This document shows, piece after piece, positions 44,681-54,292 of a DNA stretch of 64,000 bases. Made by a program: the position numbers and the translations under genes. Origin of the DNA: Georgenia sp. SYP-B2076 (GTDB taxonomy: Bacteria > Actinomycetota > Actinomycetes > Actinomycetales > Actinomycetaceae); the NCBI RefSeq assembly GCF_003991205.1, contig NZ_RXOZ01000022.1:248001-312000 (forward strand), in the 5' to 3' direction. Within the stretch, counting starts at the first letter, position 1; each line of letters begins with the position of its first letter. The notes below the pieces were generated by a model. That model saw only the letters and a list, made by a program, of their open reading frames with translations. It was not told where the DNA came from and made no database searches.

Positions 44681-45604
44681 ATGTTGGACTTCAATGGTCG
44701 CGTCGCGATCGTCACGGGCGCCGGGCAGGGCATGGGCAAGGCCCACGCGATGACCTTGGCCTCTCGCGGTGCGCGTGTCGTGGTCAATGACGTGGTCGCG
44801 GCCAACGCGCAGGCTGTCGTCAAGGAGATCACCGACGCGGGCGGGAAGGCTGTCGCCGACACCCACGACGTCGCGGCAGCTGCTGAGGGCATCGTTACGA
44901 CCGCGATCGACAGCTTCGGTCAGCTCGACGTCGTCGTCGCCAACGCCGGCATTCTCCGGGTCGGCCTGTTCGGCGAGCAGCCCAAGGACGAGTTCTGGAA
45001 GGTCTTCGACGTCTCCTTCAAGGGCACCGTGGAACTGGCCCACGCCGCGTGGCCGCACCTCGTCGAGTCGGGTTCCGGGCGGCTGATCCTGATCTCCTCC
45101 AGCGGTGTGCTGGCCAACCCGGGCGCGGCCGCCTACGGCGCAGCCAAGGGCGCGATCTGGGCGCTCGGTAACACCCTGGCGATGGAGGGCGACCGGGTCG
45201 GCGTGCAGGTCACCACGATCATGCCGACCGCCTGGACCCCGATGACGGAGTCCGCCTACAGCCACCCCACCATCATCTCGACCCTGCGTGATGCCATGGG
45301 TCCCGAGAAGGTTGCCGCATTCATCACGTACCTGGCCCACCAGGACACCACCGTGCACGGCGACTTCTTCCAGGTCGGCGGCAACCACGCGGGCCGGCTG
45401 GTGCTCTCGGGCCTTCCGCGCGTCTTCGTGGCGGACGGGTCGGCCGAAGAGTGGGCTGAGAAGGCTGACGAGCTCCGCGCCGACTCCGACACGGTCGAGC
45501 CGTTCAGGGTGACCGGCGACCAGTTCGCCTCCGAGATGATCGCGTCCAACCCCTCGGTGGCCGACGCGTTCAAGGACATCAACACGGCCGACCTGGGCGC
45601 CTGA
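44681..45604 (+). CDS. Short-chain dehydrogenase/reductase
   Basis: SDR of 307 aa. TGAGQGMG lies at 12-19, NAG in VVANAGIL, the catalytic Ser in LISSSG and the Tyr/Lys pair in AAYGAAKG. The fold is that of the hydroxyacyl-CoA/17-beta-hydroxysteroid dehydrogenase group, with a C-terminal extension of about 50 residues. AGGAGG precedes ATG 44681 by six bases. It is the only plus-strand enzyme gene of island B besides regulators. Regulation by the divergent LysR gene is likely. It might oxidise a hydroxyl intermediate of the pathway. Confidence 0.85.
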   Translation: MLDFNGRVAIVTGAGQGMGKAHAMTLASRGARVVVNDVVAANAQAVVKEITDAGGKAVADTHDVAAAAEGIVTTAIDSFGQLDVVVANAGILRVGLFGEQPKDEFWKVFDVSFKGTVELAHAAWPHLVESGSGRLILISSSGVLANPGAAAYGAAKGAIWALGNTLAMEGDRVGVQVTTIMPTAWTPMTESAYSHPTIISTLRDAMGPEKVAAFITYLAHQDTTVHGDFFQVGGNHAGRLVLSGLPRVFVADGSAEEWAEKADELRADSDTVEPFRVTGDQFASEMIASNPSVADAFKDINTADLGA

Positions 45605-45622
45605 CACCACGACGTAACCGAC

Positions 45623-45663
45623 CTGCCCGGCTCTGCACCATTCCGTGAGCCAGAGCCGGGCAG
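45623..45663 (+). terminator. Hairpin after the SDR gene
   Basis: CTGCCCGGCTCTG at 45623-45635 pairs perfectly with CAGAGCCGGGCAG at 45651-45663. It starts 19 bases after the stop codon, the normal place for a terminator in this GC range, though no T-run follows. Confidence 0.6.
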
Positions 45664-46364
45664 CCGGCGGGCGCCTGACCAGTCAGCAAGGGGCACCTCG
45701 CCGACGCGGCCGGCTTTCTTGCCGTTCTGCGTGCCCGACACCCACGGGGTGCTGCGGGAGACGCTCTGGGACATCTGGGAGCTCCCGCGACTCCCCCGAC
45801 CGGTCTGCCTATAGGCGAACCGCGCGCGCCAGATGGGGGCATGGGGATCGTCATCGAGCATGTCATCCCGCGGCGGCTCCTGCTCGACCAACTCGTCCGC
45901 GACGCCGACACCCCCAGCCGCGACCGGGCAATCGGTTTGAGGCCGGACTGAGTTCGGCCGTCGTCACACAGGACGACCACAAGCTCATCTTCGCCCCGCT
46001 AGACGACGCAACCGCCACGGAGGCATGGCCGCGCCAGACTGCACGCCGAGCAGGCGGTCCGACTCAGCGCGGGTCCTGGCGTGGCCCGATGACGCCCTAC
46101 CCGAGGCCGCGACGGAGCCCCCACGTCATCCGGCTCGTGCACCATCCGGTGTGTCATGGCTACATCGATGGCTACATGACTGGCGTGGTAACGGCACGGG
46201 CGCGGCCCGACCGCGTGGAATTGGCGTGATTCCAGTGCTTCTAGCTGAGGAGCCAGGCATGACCGGCTGGTGACGTCTTGACTTCAGCAACGCCCACCGA
46301 GCGCGAGAGAGCCTCGCCCGATTGTCCCGGACGAGGCTCTCACCTGCGGTTTTACTTCGTTTCT
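45664..46364. other. Non-coding right end of island B
   Basis: About 700 bases without a recognisable gene separate the SDR terminator from the tRNA. At 46155-46177 lies CATGGCTACATC-GA-TGGCTACA, nearly the same as 22803-22825. At 46307-46316 and 46332-46341 is an inverted repeat GAGAGCCTCG/CGAGGCTCTC, probably a stem-loop downstream of the tRNA. Its right arm, GAGGCTCTCAC, is repeated beside the left attachment copy. This is the place where an island integrase would be expected, but none is found. Confidence 0.5.
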
Positions 46365-46439
<75 letters not shown>

Positions 46440-46518
46440 TTGGCCCGCTTGGCGGGCCTCGTAGAGATTACCTCAGCATGGCCTCCGCGGCCGAATCCGC
46501 CGCACTGTGACGCCCGAC

Positions 46519-46923
46519 TCACATCTCCGGGTGCTCAACGTACTGCGCCAGCTGCAGCAGGTTTCCCACGGTGTCGTCCAGGATCGCGGTGATGACGGGG
46601 CCGTGCGCGGTGGGCTCCTGGGTGAAGGCGACACCCAGTCCGGTGAGCCGCTCGTACTCGGCGTGGATGTCGTCGACCGAGAAGACCATCACCGGTAGGC
46701 CCGCCGCGTACAGCGCCGTGGTGTAGTTCTTGGCGATCTCGCTGTCGCCGGGCTCGAGCAGCAACGACACGTCGTGCTGCGCCCCCACCGCACCGACGGT
46801 GAGCCAGAGATGCTCGCCGACGGGGACGTTCATCCGTGTCTCGAACCCGAGCACCTCGGTGTAGAACGTGTGGGCCTTGTGCTGGTCGGAGACGAAGACG
46901 CTCGTCGTCGCAATCTTGATCAT
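46519..46923 (-). CDS. VOC-superfamily protein (glyoxalase-like)
   Basis: Single VOC module protein of 134 aa, starting MIKIATTSVFVSDQHKAHTFYTEVLGFE and ending in a QLAQYVEHPEM tail. Related proteins are annotated as glyoxalase or bleomycin-resistance family. The usual first metal ligand His is not obvious, since the first strand reads TTSVFVSD. It is a chromosomal gene beside the tRNA and is unrelated to the two-domain VOC proteins of island B. Confidence 0.75.
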   Translation of the reverse strand: MIKIATTSVFVSDQHKAHTFYTEVLGFETRMNVPVGEHLWLTVGAVGAQHDVSLLLEPGDSEIAKNYTTALYAAGLPVMVFSVDDIHAEYERLTGLGVAFTQEPTAHGPVITAILDDTVGNLLQLAQYVEHPEM

Positions 46924-47068
46924 GGGGGCTCCTCGGCGCGGTCGCGGGGACTGTGCTTCTCCGAGCAACCTACCGCGCACGCCCGCGGGTACGCCGTCGC
47001 GTTGCCGCGCCGGGTTGCCTGCCACACACTCGGAGGACGCCGGACACCCACGCGAAGGAGAGTCAGCC

Positions 47069-47248
47069 ATGAGCGAGCAGGACAGCGGGGACCTCACGGA
47101 CCTGAGCCAGGAGGAGCTCCAGGAGAGGCAGCGCAAGCCCGCCGAGGAGGGCGGCGTGCCAAACAAGGAGTCGGGCGCCGGGATGGGCGCGGGCAAGGCC
47201 AGCTCGTTCGAGGGCGAGGAGGACTCCGACACCCCCGAGGGGGTGTAG
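47069..47248 (+). CDS. Small acidic hydrophilic protein, unknown
   Basis: A 59-aa product (MSEQDSGDLTDLSQEELQERQRKPAEEG...) rich in Glu, Asp, Gly and Ser, with no hydrophobic core, so probably disordered. GAAGGAG precedes ATG 47069. It stands alone between the VOC gene and the convergent membrane-protein gene. No function is recognised; the composition resembles stress- or desiccation-related small proteins, but that is a weak comparison. Confidence 0.5.
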   Translation: MSEQDSGDLTDLSQEELQERQRKPAEEGGVPNKESGAGMGAGKASSFEGEEDSDTPEGV

Positions 47249-47280
47249 GCCCACGGCGGCGCGCACCCCGACGGCGGTGC

Positions 47281-48426
47281 CTACGCCGTCGGCGCCGCCA
47301 CCGCATCGCCCAGCCTCTGGAGCCGGTGCCGCTCCGCCACGACCACCCCGAGCCCCACGACGGCGACGCACAGCCCCGCCGTCGCCAGCCAGGGCTCGAC
47401 GCGGAAGAGCGCCACCTCGGTGAGCAAGAGGTTGACTAGGAACGCGCCGCGGAGCCACTGGAACGCACGGGGTCGGTCGCGGCGCACCAGCACGAGACCG
47501 CGCCCGGCCACGGCGATGGTCAGCGCCGTCGCCGCGAGCGCCCCCCAGCCGGCCCAGCCCGGGGTGCGGTCCCCCTGGGCGCGAGAGAGTGCGAGCGTGG
47601 CGGGGGCGGCGACCACCAGGACCGCGAGCAGCACGCCGGTCGTCGCCGTCGCCCACCGGGCCGCCACGGCACCCATGGCGCGCCCCACGCGCCGGCGCGC
47701 GACGTCGAGGGGGTCGAGGATCTCCTCCTCGTCCGGGGCGATCGCGGCGAGGAGCGCCTCGGTCTCCGCGCCGCCGGGCGCGGCGCGCCCCTGGGCGAGG
47801 AGGTCGACGGCGATGGCCCGCCGGCGCTTGCTCAGCCCCCCGGCGAGCCCGGCCACGGCGTGGTCGGCGGCCCCGGCGAGGTACTCGGTGGGGTGATGGG
47901 CGCGGCGGCCGTGCAGCGTGTCGGCGGCGATCATGACCAGCACGAGGGTCACGTACATGATCATCGGCGCCGGGGTGAAGAAGTAGTCGTTGTCCCGGGT
48001 GAGGAACTTGCCCACCTCGTCGATGAAGAGCCCGAAGCCGATGCCGCCGACGAACGCGGCGATCGGCCGGATCACCGGCCCGGCGAAGGAGAGCAGCAGC
48101 ACCATCGCCACCGCCATCATGAGGCCGCCCCAGAGCACGTGGGCCACGTGCAACACGCCGCCGCCGATCTGTGGGAACCCGGTCAGCTGCAGGTAGCCGC
48201 GGGTGACCACGACCGTCAGCAGCGCGGTGACGACGAAGCCGGTGACGTGCCCGGTGCCCTCCGGGTCGCGGGGCAGCCCCCAGCGCAGGAGCCGCGGCGG
48301 CCGCGGGGCGGGCGCCGCCGTCGGACCGGGCGCCGCCGTCGGGCCAGGCGCGCCCACTGACCCGGGCGCCGCCGTCTGGTCGGCGGCACCCCGGCTGGCC
48401 GAGCCCCGGCCCGGTGGCGCACCCAT
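47281..48426 (-). CDS. Multi-spanning membrane protein, unknown
   Basis: Protein of 381 aa. The first 55 residues are rich in Pro, Ala and Gly. About four hydrophobic segments follow (VTGFVVTALLTVVV, LWGGLMMAVAMVLLL, PIAAFVGGIGFGLFI, IMYVTLVLVMIA), then a cytoplasmic acidic stretch (ALLAAIAPDEEEILDPLD) and further helices to the end. GFGLFIDEVGKFLTRDNDYFF is the most distinctive motif. The start overlaps the der stop by one base (TGATG), so it is the last gene of the cmk-plsC-der operon. I do not recognise a characterised family. Confidence 0.7.
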   Translation of the reverse strand: MGAPPGRGSASRGAADQTAAPGSVGAPGPTAAPGPTAAPAPRPPRLLRWGLPRDPEGTGHVTGFVVTALLTVVVTRGYLQLTGFPQIGGGVLHVAHVLWGGLMMAVAMVLLLSFAGPVIRPIAAFVGGIGFGLFIDEVGKFLTRDNDYFFTPAPMIMYVTLVLVMIAADTLHGRRAHHPTEYLAGAADHAVAGLAGGLSKRRRAIAVDLLAQGRAAPGGAETEALLAAIAPDEEEILDPLDVARRRVGRAMGAVAARWATATTGVLLAVLVVAAPATLALSRAQGDRTPGWAGWGALAATALTIAVAGRGLVLVRRDRPRAFQWLRGAFLVNLLLTEVALFRVEPWLATAGLCVAVVGLGVVVAERHRLQRLGDAVAAPTA

Positions 48427-50012
48427 CAGCGGCGGCGCTTCTCCCGCACCCGGACACTGATCTCGATCGGGCTGCCCTCGAAGCCGAACGCCTCCCGCAG
48501 GCGGTTCTCGATGAACCGGCGGTACCCGGCCTCGATGAACCCGCTCGCGAAGATCACGAACCGCGGGGGCCGGGTGGACGGCTGGGTCGCGAACAGGATC
48601 CGGGGCTGCTTGCCGCCGCGCACCGGGTGCGGGTGGGCGGCGGTGAGCTCGCCGAGGAACGCGTTGAGCCGGCCGGTGGGGATGCGCTTGTCCCACGACT
48701 CCAGCGAGGTCTCCAGCGCCTTGACCAGGCGGTTGGTGTGCCAGCCCGTCTTCGCCGAGACGTTGATCCGCGGCGCCCACTGGATCTGGACGAGGTCCAG
48801 CTCGATCTCGCGCTCGAGGAACGGGCGGCGGTCCTCGTCCATGAGGTCCCACTTGTTGTAGGCCACCACGAGCGCGCGGCCGGAGTCGATGACCTGCTGG
48901 ATCACGCGCGTGTCCTGCTCCGTCATCGGCATGGAGGCGTCGATCAGCACGACCGCGACCTCGGCCTTCTCAAGCGCGGCCTGGGTGCGCAGCGAGGCGT
49001 AGAAGTCCGCGCCGGAGGTCTGGTGCACGCGGCGGCGGATGCCCGCAGTGTCGACGAACCACCACGGCCGGTCGCCGAGCATGATGAGCTCGTCGACGGG
49101 GTCGCGGGTGGTGCCGGCGGTCTCGTGGACCACGACGCGCTCGGCGCCCGCGAGGGCGTTGAGCAGCGAGGACTTGCCGACGTTGGGCCGGCCCACCAGG
49201 GCGACGCGCCGCGGGCCGCCCTCGGGGATCTTGCCGGCGACGGCGGAGACCTCGGGCAGGATCTTCATGGCGGCGTCCAGCAGGTCGCCCGAGCCGCGGC
49301 CGTGCACGGCGGAGACGGGGTACGGCTCACCCAGGCCGAGCGACCACAGCATCGCGGCGTCGGCCTCCTGCACCGCCGAGTCGACCTTGTTCGCCGCGAG
49401 GATGACGGGCTTGCCGGAGCGGCGCAGCAGCCGGACCACCTGCTCGTCGGTGTCGGTGGGGCCGACGACGGCGTCGACGACGAACATCACGGCGTCCGCG
49501 AGGCTGATGGCCACCTCGGCCTGCTCGGCGACGCGCGCGTCGATGCCGGCGACGTCGACCTCCCAGCCGCCGGTGTCCACGACGGTGAAGCGGCGCCCGC
49601 CCCACTCGGCCGGGTAGCTCACGCGGTCGCGGGTGACGCCGGGGGTGTCCTGGACGACGGCCTCGCGGCGGCCCAGGATGCGGTTGACGAGGGTGGACTT
49701 GCCCACGTTCGGGCGCCCGACGACGGCGAGCACGGGCAGCCCGGCGTGGTGGCGCCCGGCCGGGCCCTCGCCGCCCTCCTCGGCCAGGTCTGCGAGGTCC
49801 TCCTCGTCGAGCACGTACTCGGCCAGGCCGGCGCGCAGCGCCTCGGCGCGGCGGTTCTCCTCGGCCTCGGCCGCCGCGCGCTCCTCGGGGGTGCGCGGGT
49901 CGGTCGCCGGCGCGGAGTCGTCGGGCGAGGTGGTTGCGGCGTGCAGGGGCTCGGCGGGCCCGGCCTGGGCCGGGGGTGTCTCGGCGCGCGCGCGGGTGGG
50001 TTCGGTGCTCAT
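48426..50012 (-). CDS. der: Ribosome biogenesis GTPase Der (EngA)
   Basis: GTPase with two tandem G domains and a C-terminal KH-like domain, needed for 50S subunit assembly. Both P-loops read GRPNVGKS, the G3 motifs are DTGGWE and DTAGIR, and the G4 motifs are NKVD and NKWD. An acidic, Ala/Glu-rich N-terminal extension of about 90 residues is typical of actinobacterial Der. The ATG at 50012 has GGGAG at good spacing; an ATG at 50021 overlaps the plsC stop by four bases and is the alternative. Confidence 0.95.
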   Translation of the reverse strand: MSTEPTRARAETPPAQAGPAEPLHAATTSPDDSAPATDPRTPEERAAAEAEENRRAEALRAGLAEYVLDEEDLADLAEEGGEGPAGRHHAGLPVLAVVGRPNVGKSTLVNRILGRREAVVQDTPGVTRDRVSYPAEWGGRRFTVVDTGGWEVDVAGIDARVAEQAEVAISLADAVMFVVDAVVGPTDTDEQVVRLLRRSGKPVILAANKVDSAVQEADAAMLWSLGLGEPYPVSAVHGRGSGDLLDAAMKILPEVSAVAGKIPEGGPRRVALVGRPNVGKSSLLNALAGAERVVVHETAGTTRDPVDELIMLGDRPWWFVDTAGIRRRVHQTSGADFYASLRTQAALEKAEVAVVLIDASMPMTEQDTRVIQQVIDSGRALVVAYNKWDLMDEDRRPFLEREIELDLVQIQWAPRINVSAKTGWHTNRLVKALETSLESWDKRIPTGRLNAFLGELTAAHPHPVRGGKQPRILFATQPSTRPPRFVIFASGFIEAGYRRFIENRLREAFGFEGSPIEISVRVREKRRR

Positions 50013-50017
50013 AAGGC

Positions 50018-50740
50018 TCATTCTCCCTTGTCGTCGCGGAACGGACGAACAGGGAGGCCGGAGTCGTCCGGCAGCGGCACCCCCGTCAGCGCGATGGCGC
50101 GGTCCACGTGGGCGGCCAGGCCCGCGGTGATCGTCTCCATCGCCCGGTTCATGGTCTCCCGGCCGCTCGCGGCGGGCGGGCCCAGGCGGATGGGCTCGCC
50201 GAAGACCACGTCGAGCCGGGCCCGGGGCGCCGGGACGTGGCCGCGCCGGTCCCCCGTGCGCCGGGTGCCCAGGCACGCGGCCGGGACCACGGGCGCGCCG
50301 GACTGGACGGCGAGCCAGGCCACGCCCGCGCGCACCGAGCTGATGTCGCCGCGCCCGCGGGTGCCCTCGGGGAAGATCCCGACCACGCGGCCCTCGTCGA
50401 GCAGCGCCTTGCCGACGGCCAGCGCGGCGCGGCCGGAGGTGCGGTCCACGGGGATCTGGCCGGACCAGGTCATGAGGAAGCCGATCCTGGCGTCGAAGAA
50501 CTCCTGCTTGACCAGGATGTGCGAGCCGCGCGGCAGCGCCCCGTGGAGCACCGGCCCGTCGACCACGCCGGTGTGGTTGGAGGCGATGATCACGGGCCCG
50601 GTGGCGGGCACGTTCCCGGCGCCGTGCACCCGGGTGTTCCAGTACACGTGGTCGAGGAACCACCCCACGCGGCGCGACCACGTCGGCCCCCAGCGGTAGA
50701 TGTCCTGCGGGCGCACCCGCTGGCCCCGGGTGGCTGCCAT
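50018..50740 (-). CDS. plsC: 1-acyl-sn-glycerol-3-phosphate acyltransferase family protein
   Basis: Membrane-associated acyltransferase of 240 aa that attaches a second acyl chain to lysophosphatidate, or acts on a related acceptor. The catalytic HX4D motif is NHTGVVD and the acceptor-binding motif is [10 protein letters not shown]. In this operon position the family is often annotated as part of a cmk fusion or partner. The ATG overlaps the cmk stop by one base. Longer upstream frames run antisense through cmk and are rejected. Confidence 0.85.
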   Translation of the reverse strand: MAATRGQRVRPQDIYRWGPTWSRRVGWFLDHVYWNTRVHGAGNVPATGPVIIASNHTGVVDGPVLHGALPRGSHILVKQEFFDARIGFLMTWSGQIPVDRTSGRAALAVGKALLDEGRVVGIFPEGTRGRGDISSVRAGVAWLAVQSGAPVVPAACLGTRRTGDRRGHVPAPRARLDVVFGEPIRLGPPAASGRETMNRAMETITAGLAAHVDRAIALTGVPLPDDSGLPVRPFRDDKGE

Positions 50741-51498
50741 CAGCGACCCGCCGCGAGGACGAGGCCGAGCACCGCACGATAGGAGTCCTCGACCTCGAAG
50801 GTCGAGGTGTCCACGGTGATGACGCCGTCCGCGGCGGTCATGAACGCGGAGACGGTGGAGTCGTCGGCGTCGCGGCGGACCACCTCGTCGCGGGTGGCCG
50901 CGATGGTGGCGGCGTCCACGCTGCCGTGCCGCTCCCGCGCGCGGCGGGCCAGGCGGGCCTGCTCGTCGGCGGTCAGGAGGATCCGGACGTCGGCGTCGGG
51001 GGCGACGACGGTCGTGATGTCCCGGCCCTCGGCCACGATGCCGCGCCCGCCAGCCCGGCTGCCGGGCGCCCCGGTGGCCTCGGCCGTGATCACGGCGCGC
51101 TGGCGGCGGCACAGCTCGGCACGCACCTCGAGGTTCGTGGCGACCTTGGAGACGACGGCGGTGAGGTCCGCGTCGCGGATCGCGGCGGTGATGTCGACGC
51201 CGTCGCAGACCACGCGGGGCCCGGCGGGGTCGGTGACCATGTCCAGCGGCATGGCCCGCACGGCGGCCGCCACGCCGGCGGCGTCGTCGAGGTCGACGCC
51301 GCTGCGCCGGCACCACCACGTGGCGGCGCGGTACATCGCGCCGGTGTCGAGGTAGGCCAGGCCAAGCTCGGCGGCCACGCGCTTGGAGACGGTGGACTTC
51401 CCGGTGCCCGACGGGCCGTCGATCGCGACCACGATCCCGTGCCCGCCCTGCCGTGCCTGCTCCACCGTGTTCTCCTCGTTAAGGTCCATGAGTCTCAT
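50740..51498 (-). CDS. cmk: Cytidylate kinase
   Basis: (d)CMP kinase of 252 aa, making CDP and dCDP from CMP and dCMP. The P-loop is [11 protein letters not shown], followed by [10 protein letters not shown] for base recognition and [14 protein letters not shown] in the NMP-binding region, then RRDADDSTV. The ATG at 51498 overlaps the tyrA stop by four bases (ATGA); an ATG three codons later with a better ribosome site is equally possible. The tyrA-cmk-plsC-der order is a common actinobacterial arrangement. Confidence 0.94.
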   Translation of the reverse strand: MRLMDLNEENTVEQARQGGHGIVVAIDGPSGTGKSTVSKRVAAELGLAYLDTGAMYRAATWWCRRSGVDLDDAAGVAAAVRAMPLDMVTDPAGPRVVCDGVDITAAIRDADLTAVVSKVATNLEVRAELCRRQRAVITAEATGAPGSRAGGRGIVAEGRDITTVVAPDADVRILLTADEQARLARRARERHGSVDAATIAATRDEVVRRDADDSTVSAFMTAADGVITVDTSTFEVEDSYRAVLGLVLAAGR

Positions 51499-52625
51499 CC
51501 CGCCACCACGTGCCAGCCGCGCCGGCCCAGCTCGGTCTCCAGCACGGCGACGGCGGCCGGCAACACCGAGAGGGTCGCGAGGCCCACCCGCTGGCCGGCC
51601 GAGTGCTCGAGATGGAGGTCCTCGATGTTCACGCCCACCTCCCCCACCTCGCCGAACAGCCGGCCCAGCTCGCCGGGCTCGTCGGGCACCAGGATGGTGA
51701 CCTCGCCGTAGCGGCGCGGCGCCCCGCCGTGCTTGCCGGGGATGCGCGCCACCCCCGTGTTGCCGGCGGCGATGACGCGGGCGAGCGGCCCCGTGGAGCC
51801 CTCGGCCCCGGGACCGTCGGCGGCCGCGCGGTCCAGCGCCGCCAGGGCCGTGGCGACGTCCTCGCCGAGTGCGCGCAGGGCGCGGGCGACCGGCCCGGCG
51901 TTCCCGGTCAGGATCGTGGCCCACAGCTGCGGGTCGGACGCGGCGATGCGGGTGACGTCGCGCAGGCCCTGGCCGGCCAGGCCCAGGGCGGCCTCGGGGG
52001 CCTCGCTCAGGCGCGCGGCCACCATCGAGGCGGCCAGCTGCGGCAGGTGGGAGACCAGGGCGACGGCGTCGTCGTGCTCCTGGGCGCCGAGCGTCACGGG
52101 TGCCGCGCCGACGTCCACGGCCAGGGTCCGCACCGCCAGGACGGCGTCGGGCCGCGAGCGCGGCCCGGGCACGATGACCCAGGGGCGGCCGGCGAAGAGG
52201 TCCGCGTCGGCGGCTGCGGCGCCGGACCGCTCGCGGCCCGCCATGGGGTGGGAGCCGACGTAGCGGGCGACGTCGTCGCCGCCGCGGCTCTCGACGTGCT
52301 CCGCCACGCGGGCCTTGACCGACGCGACGTCGGTGACGACGGCGCCCGGGTGCGCCCGCAGCGCCGCGAGGACGACGGGCCCCGCGACGTCGGGCGGGGT
52401 GGCGACCACGACGAGCGTGGGCTCCGGGTCCCCCGGGGCGGCCGGCCGGCCGGCGCCGATGTCGCGGGCCAGGGCGAGGGAGCCCGGGGAGGCGTCCTCG
52501 AGCTGGACGGGCACCCCGACGGCGGTCAGCGCCAGGCCGAGGCTCGCGCCCAGCAGGCCCGTGCCGACGACCCGCACCGGGCCCGTGGTCGCGACGGGGA
52601 CGGCGGACGCGGGGTTTTGGGGCAC
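51495..52625 (-). CDS. tyrA: Prephenate dehydrogenase
   Basis: NAD(P)-dependent enzyme of tyrosine synthesis, 376 aa. The Rossmann motif is VVGTGLLGASLGLAL, the catalytic His lies in GSHPMAGRE, and a C-terminal ACT domain (EVTILVPDEPGELGRLFGEVGEVGVNIEDL) is expected to bind an amino acid for feedback control. It is the first gene of the overlapping tyrA-cmk-plsC-der run and lies about 120 bases after rluB. Confidence 0.92.
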   Translation of the reverse strand: MPQNPASAVPVATTGPVRVVGTGLLGASLGLALTAVGVPVQLEDASPGSLALARDIGAGRPAAPGDPEPTLVVVATPPDVAGPVVLAALRAHPGAVVTDVASVKARVAEHVESRGGDDVARYVGSHPMAGRERSGAAAADADLFAGRPWVIVPGPRSRPDAVLAVRTLAVDVGAAPVTLGAQEHDDAVALVSHLPQLAASMVAARLSEAPEAALGLAGQGLRDVTRIAASDPQLWATILTGNAGPVARALRALGEDVATALAALDRAAADGPGAEGSTGPLARVIAAGNTGVARIPGKHGGAPRRYGEVTILVPDEPGELGRLFGEVGEVGVNIEDLHLEHSAGQRVGLATLSVLPAAVAVLETELGRRGWHVVAG

Positions 52626-52745
52626 CCGAGGAGGGTACCGCCACCGCGTGCCGGGTCCGGCGGCCGACCGCGCCGGGCCGCCCGGCCGGGTGACCGGGCC
52701 GACCTCCGGCGTCGCGCCGTCACGCCCGGCACGGCGCGACCAGGA

Positions 52746-53510
52746 TCACATCCCGACGTCGCGCATGAGCGTGCCCAGCTCCGTGCCGGAGATCACGCGG
52801 GTGCGGCCCGGGCGCAGGTTGCCCAGCACGATCGGGCCGATGCGCGTGCGGACGAGGCGGGTGACCGGGAAGCCGACCTCCTCGAAGAGCCGCCGCACGA
52901 TGTGGTTGCGGCCCTCGTGCAGGACGATCTCGACGAGCGTCTGGTCGGGCGCCGTCTCCTTGACGGTGAAGGAGTGCACCTGGACGGGGCCGTCCTCGAG
53001 CTCGATGCCCTTCTTGAGCTGCTGCGCCATCCCGCGGGGCACGCGGCCCTCGACCGTGGCCAGGTAGGTCTTGAGCACCTCGTAGGAGGGGTGCGTGAGG
53101 CGGTGCGCGAGCTCGCCGTCGTTGGTCAGCAGGAGCAGGCCCTCGGTCTCGGCGTCGAGGCGACCGACGTGGAAGAGCCGCTCGGGGCGGTCGGCGACGT
53201 ACTGCGCCAGGCTGGGCCGGCCGTCCGGGTCGTCCATCGTGGAGACCACGCCCGCGGGCTTGTTCAGGGCCACGGTCACCATGGAGTCGTCGAGCTGGAC
53301 GCGCATGCCGTCCACGTGGATGACGGCGGTGGCGGGGTCGACGCGCACGCCCAGCTCGCGCACCACCTGCCCGTCCACGGTCACCCGCCCGGTGGAGATG
53401 ATGTCCTCGCAGGCGCGTCGCGAGCCGAGGCCCGCGCTGGCGAGCACCTTCTGCAGCCGCACCCCTCCGGGCACGTGCACGTCTCTGTCCTTGCCGTTCT
53501 CGTTCATCAC
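52746..53510 (-). CDS. rluB: 23S rRNA pseudouridine synthase, RluB-type
   Basis: RNA-modifying enzyme of 254 aa with an N-terminal S4 RNA-binding domain (VRLQKVLASAGLGSRRACEDII) and the RsuA-family catalytic core. The catalytic Asp lies in GRLDAETEGLLLLTNDG, and LHEGRNHIVRRLFEEVG follows. RluB, RluE, RluF and RsuA are hard to separate by sequence; the position behind scpAB is that of RluB in Gram-positives. The start overlaps the scpB stop (ATGATGA). Confidence 0.9.
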   Translation of the reverse strand: MMNENGKDRDVHVPGGVRLQKVLASAGLGSRRACEDIISTGRVTVDGQVVRELGVRVDPATAVIHVDGMRVQLDDSMVTVALNKPAGVVSTMDDPDGRPSLAQYVADRPERLFHVGRLDAETEGLLLLTNDGELAHRLTHPSYEVLKTYLATVEGRVPRGMAQQLKKGIELEDGPVQVHSFTVKETAPDQTLVEIVLHEGRNHIVRRLFEEVGFPVTRLVRTRIGPIVLGNLRPGRTRVISGTELGTLMRDVGM

Positions 53511-54292
53511 AGCTCTCCGTCGTCCAGCATGTCCAGGTCGGGTAGGAAGGGGGCGAGGGGCGGCAGGTCCGCCAGGGATCCCAGCCCCATCCTCTCCAAG
53601 AAGTATGCGGTCGTGCGGTAGAGCATCGGTCCGCCGTCGGCGTCGCGCCCCGCCTCCTCGACCAGGCCCCGCGCGAGCAGGGTGCGCACCACGCCGTCGA
53701 CGTTGACGCCGCGGATGGCCGCGATGCGCCCGCGCGCCACGGGCTGGCGGTAGGCGATGACGGCGAGGGTCTCCAGGGAGGCCTGCGTCAGGCGGGCCGT
53801 CTGCCCGTCGATGACGAAGCGCCCAACGACGTCGGCGTGGGCGGGCGCCGAGTACACGCGCCAGCCGCCCCCGACCTCGCGCAGCTCGAAGCCCCGGCGC
53901 CGTCCCTGCCGCTCCCCGCGGTAGTCGGCGGCCAGCTCCTCCAGCAGGGCGCTGACCTGGGCCATCGACAGGTCCAGCACCCCGGCGAGCTGCGTCGCCG
54001 GGACGGGCTCGTCGACGACCATGAGGACGGCCTCGAGCGCCGCCAAGTGCTCCGGGGACGGGCCGACGTCGGAAGAGGGGGCGTCGTCGCCGCGCAGGTG
54101 GGCGCCGTCCCCGGGCAGGGGGGCGTCGCCGTCGCGCAGGAGTCGGGTGACGGCGGACGCGGCGTCGCCCGTGGGGCCGGCGCCGTCCCTGAGGAGCCCG
54201 TCCGCCAGGACGTCGTCCGCGGGGGCCTCCTCGGGCAGCGTGACCCCCGCCGGGGAGCCGCCTGTCGGCGAGAAACGTGTCCTACTCAACAC
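53507..54292 (-). CDS. scpB: Segregation and condensation protein B
   Basis: Winged-helix partner of the SMC-ScpA complex, 261 aa. The core runs from PEHLAALEAVLMVVDEPVPATQLAGVLD through LTQASLETLAVIAYRQPVARGRIAAIRGVNVDGVVRTLL, the ScpB signature. The N-terminal 80 residues are acidic and low-complexity, and appear to be an extension. The start is GTG at 54292, overlapping the scpA stop; a TTG follows directly. The gene is part of parA-scpA-scpB-rluB. Confidence 0.92.
   Translation of the reverse strand: MLSRTRFSPTGGSPAGVTLPEEAPADDVLADGLLRDGAGPTGDAASAVTRLLRDGDAPLPGDGAHLRGDDAPSSDVGPSPEHLAALEAVLMVVDEPVPATQLAGVLDLSMAQVSALLEELAADYRGERQGRRRGFELREVGGGWRVYSAPAHADVVGRFVIDGQTARLTQASLETLAVIAYRQPVARGRIAAIRGVNVDGVVRTLLARGLVEEAGRDADGGPMLYRTTAYFLERMGLGSLADLPPLAPFLPDLDMLDDGEL

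Noticed and set aside
45664-46364. Island integrase gene beside the intact tRNA
   Set aside because: None of the frames there shows the R, HxxR, H/W and Y motifs of tyrosine recombinases or a serine recombinase pattern.
48414-50699. Long plus-strand open frame opposite der and plsC
   Set aside because: Antisense shadow of conserved genes; low-complexity composition and no ribosome site.
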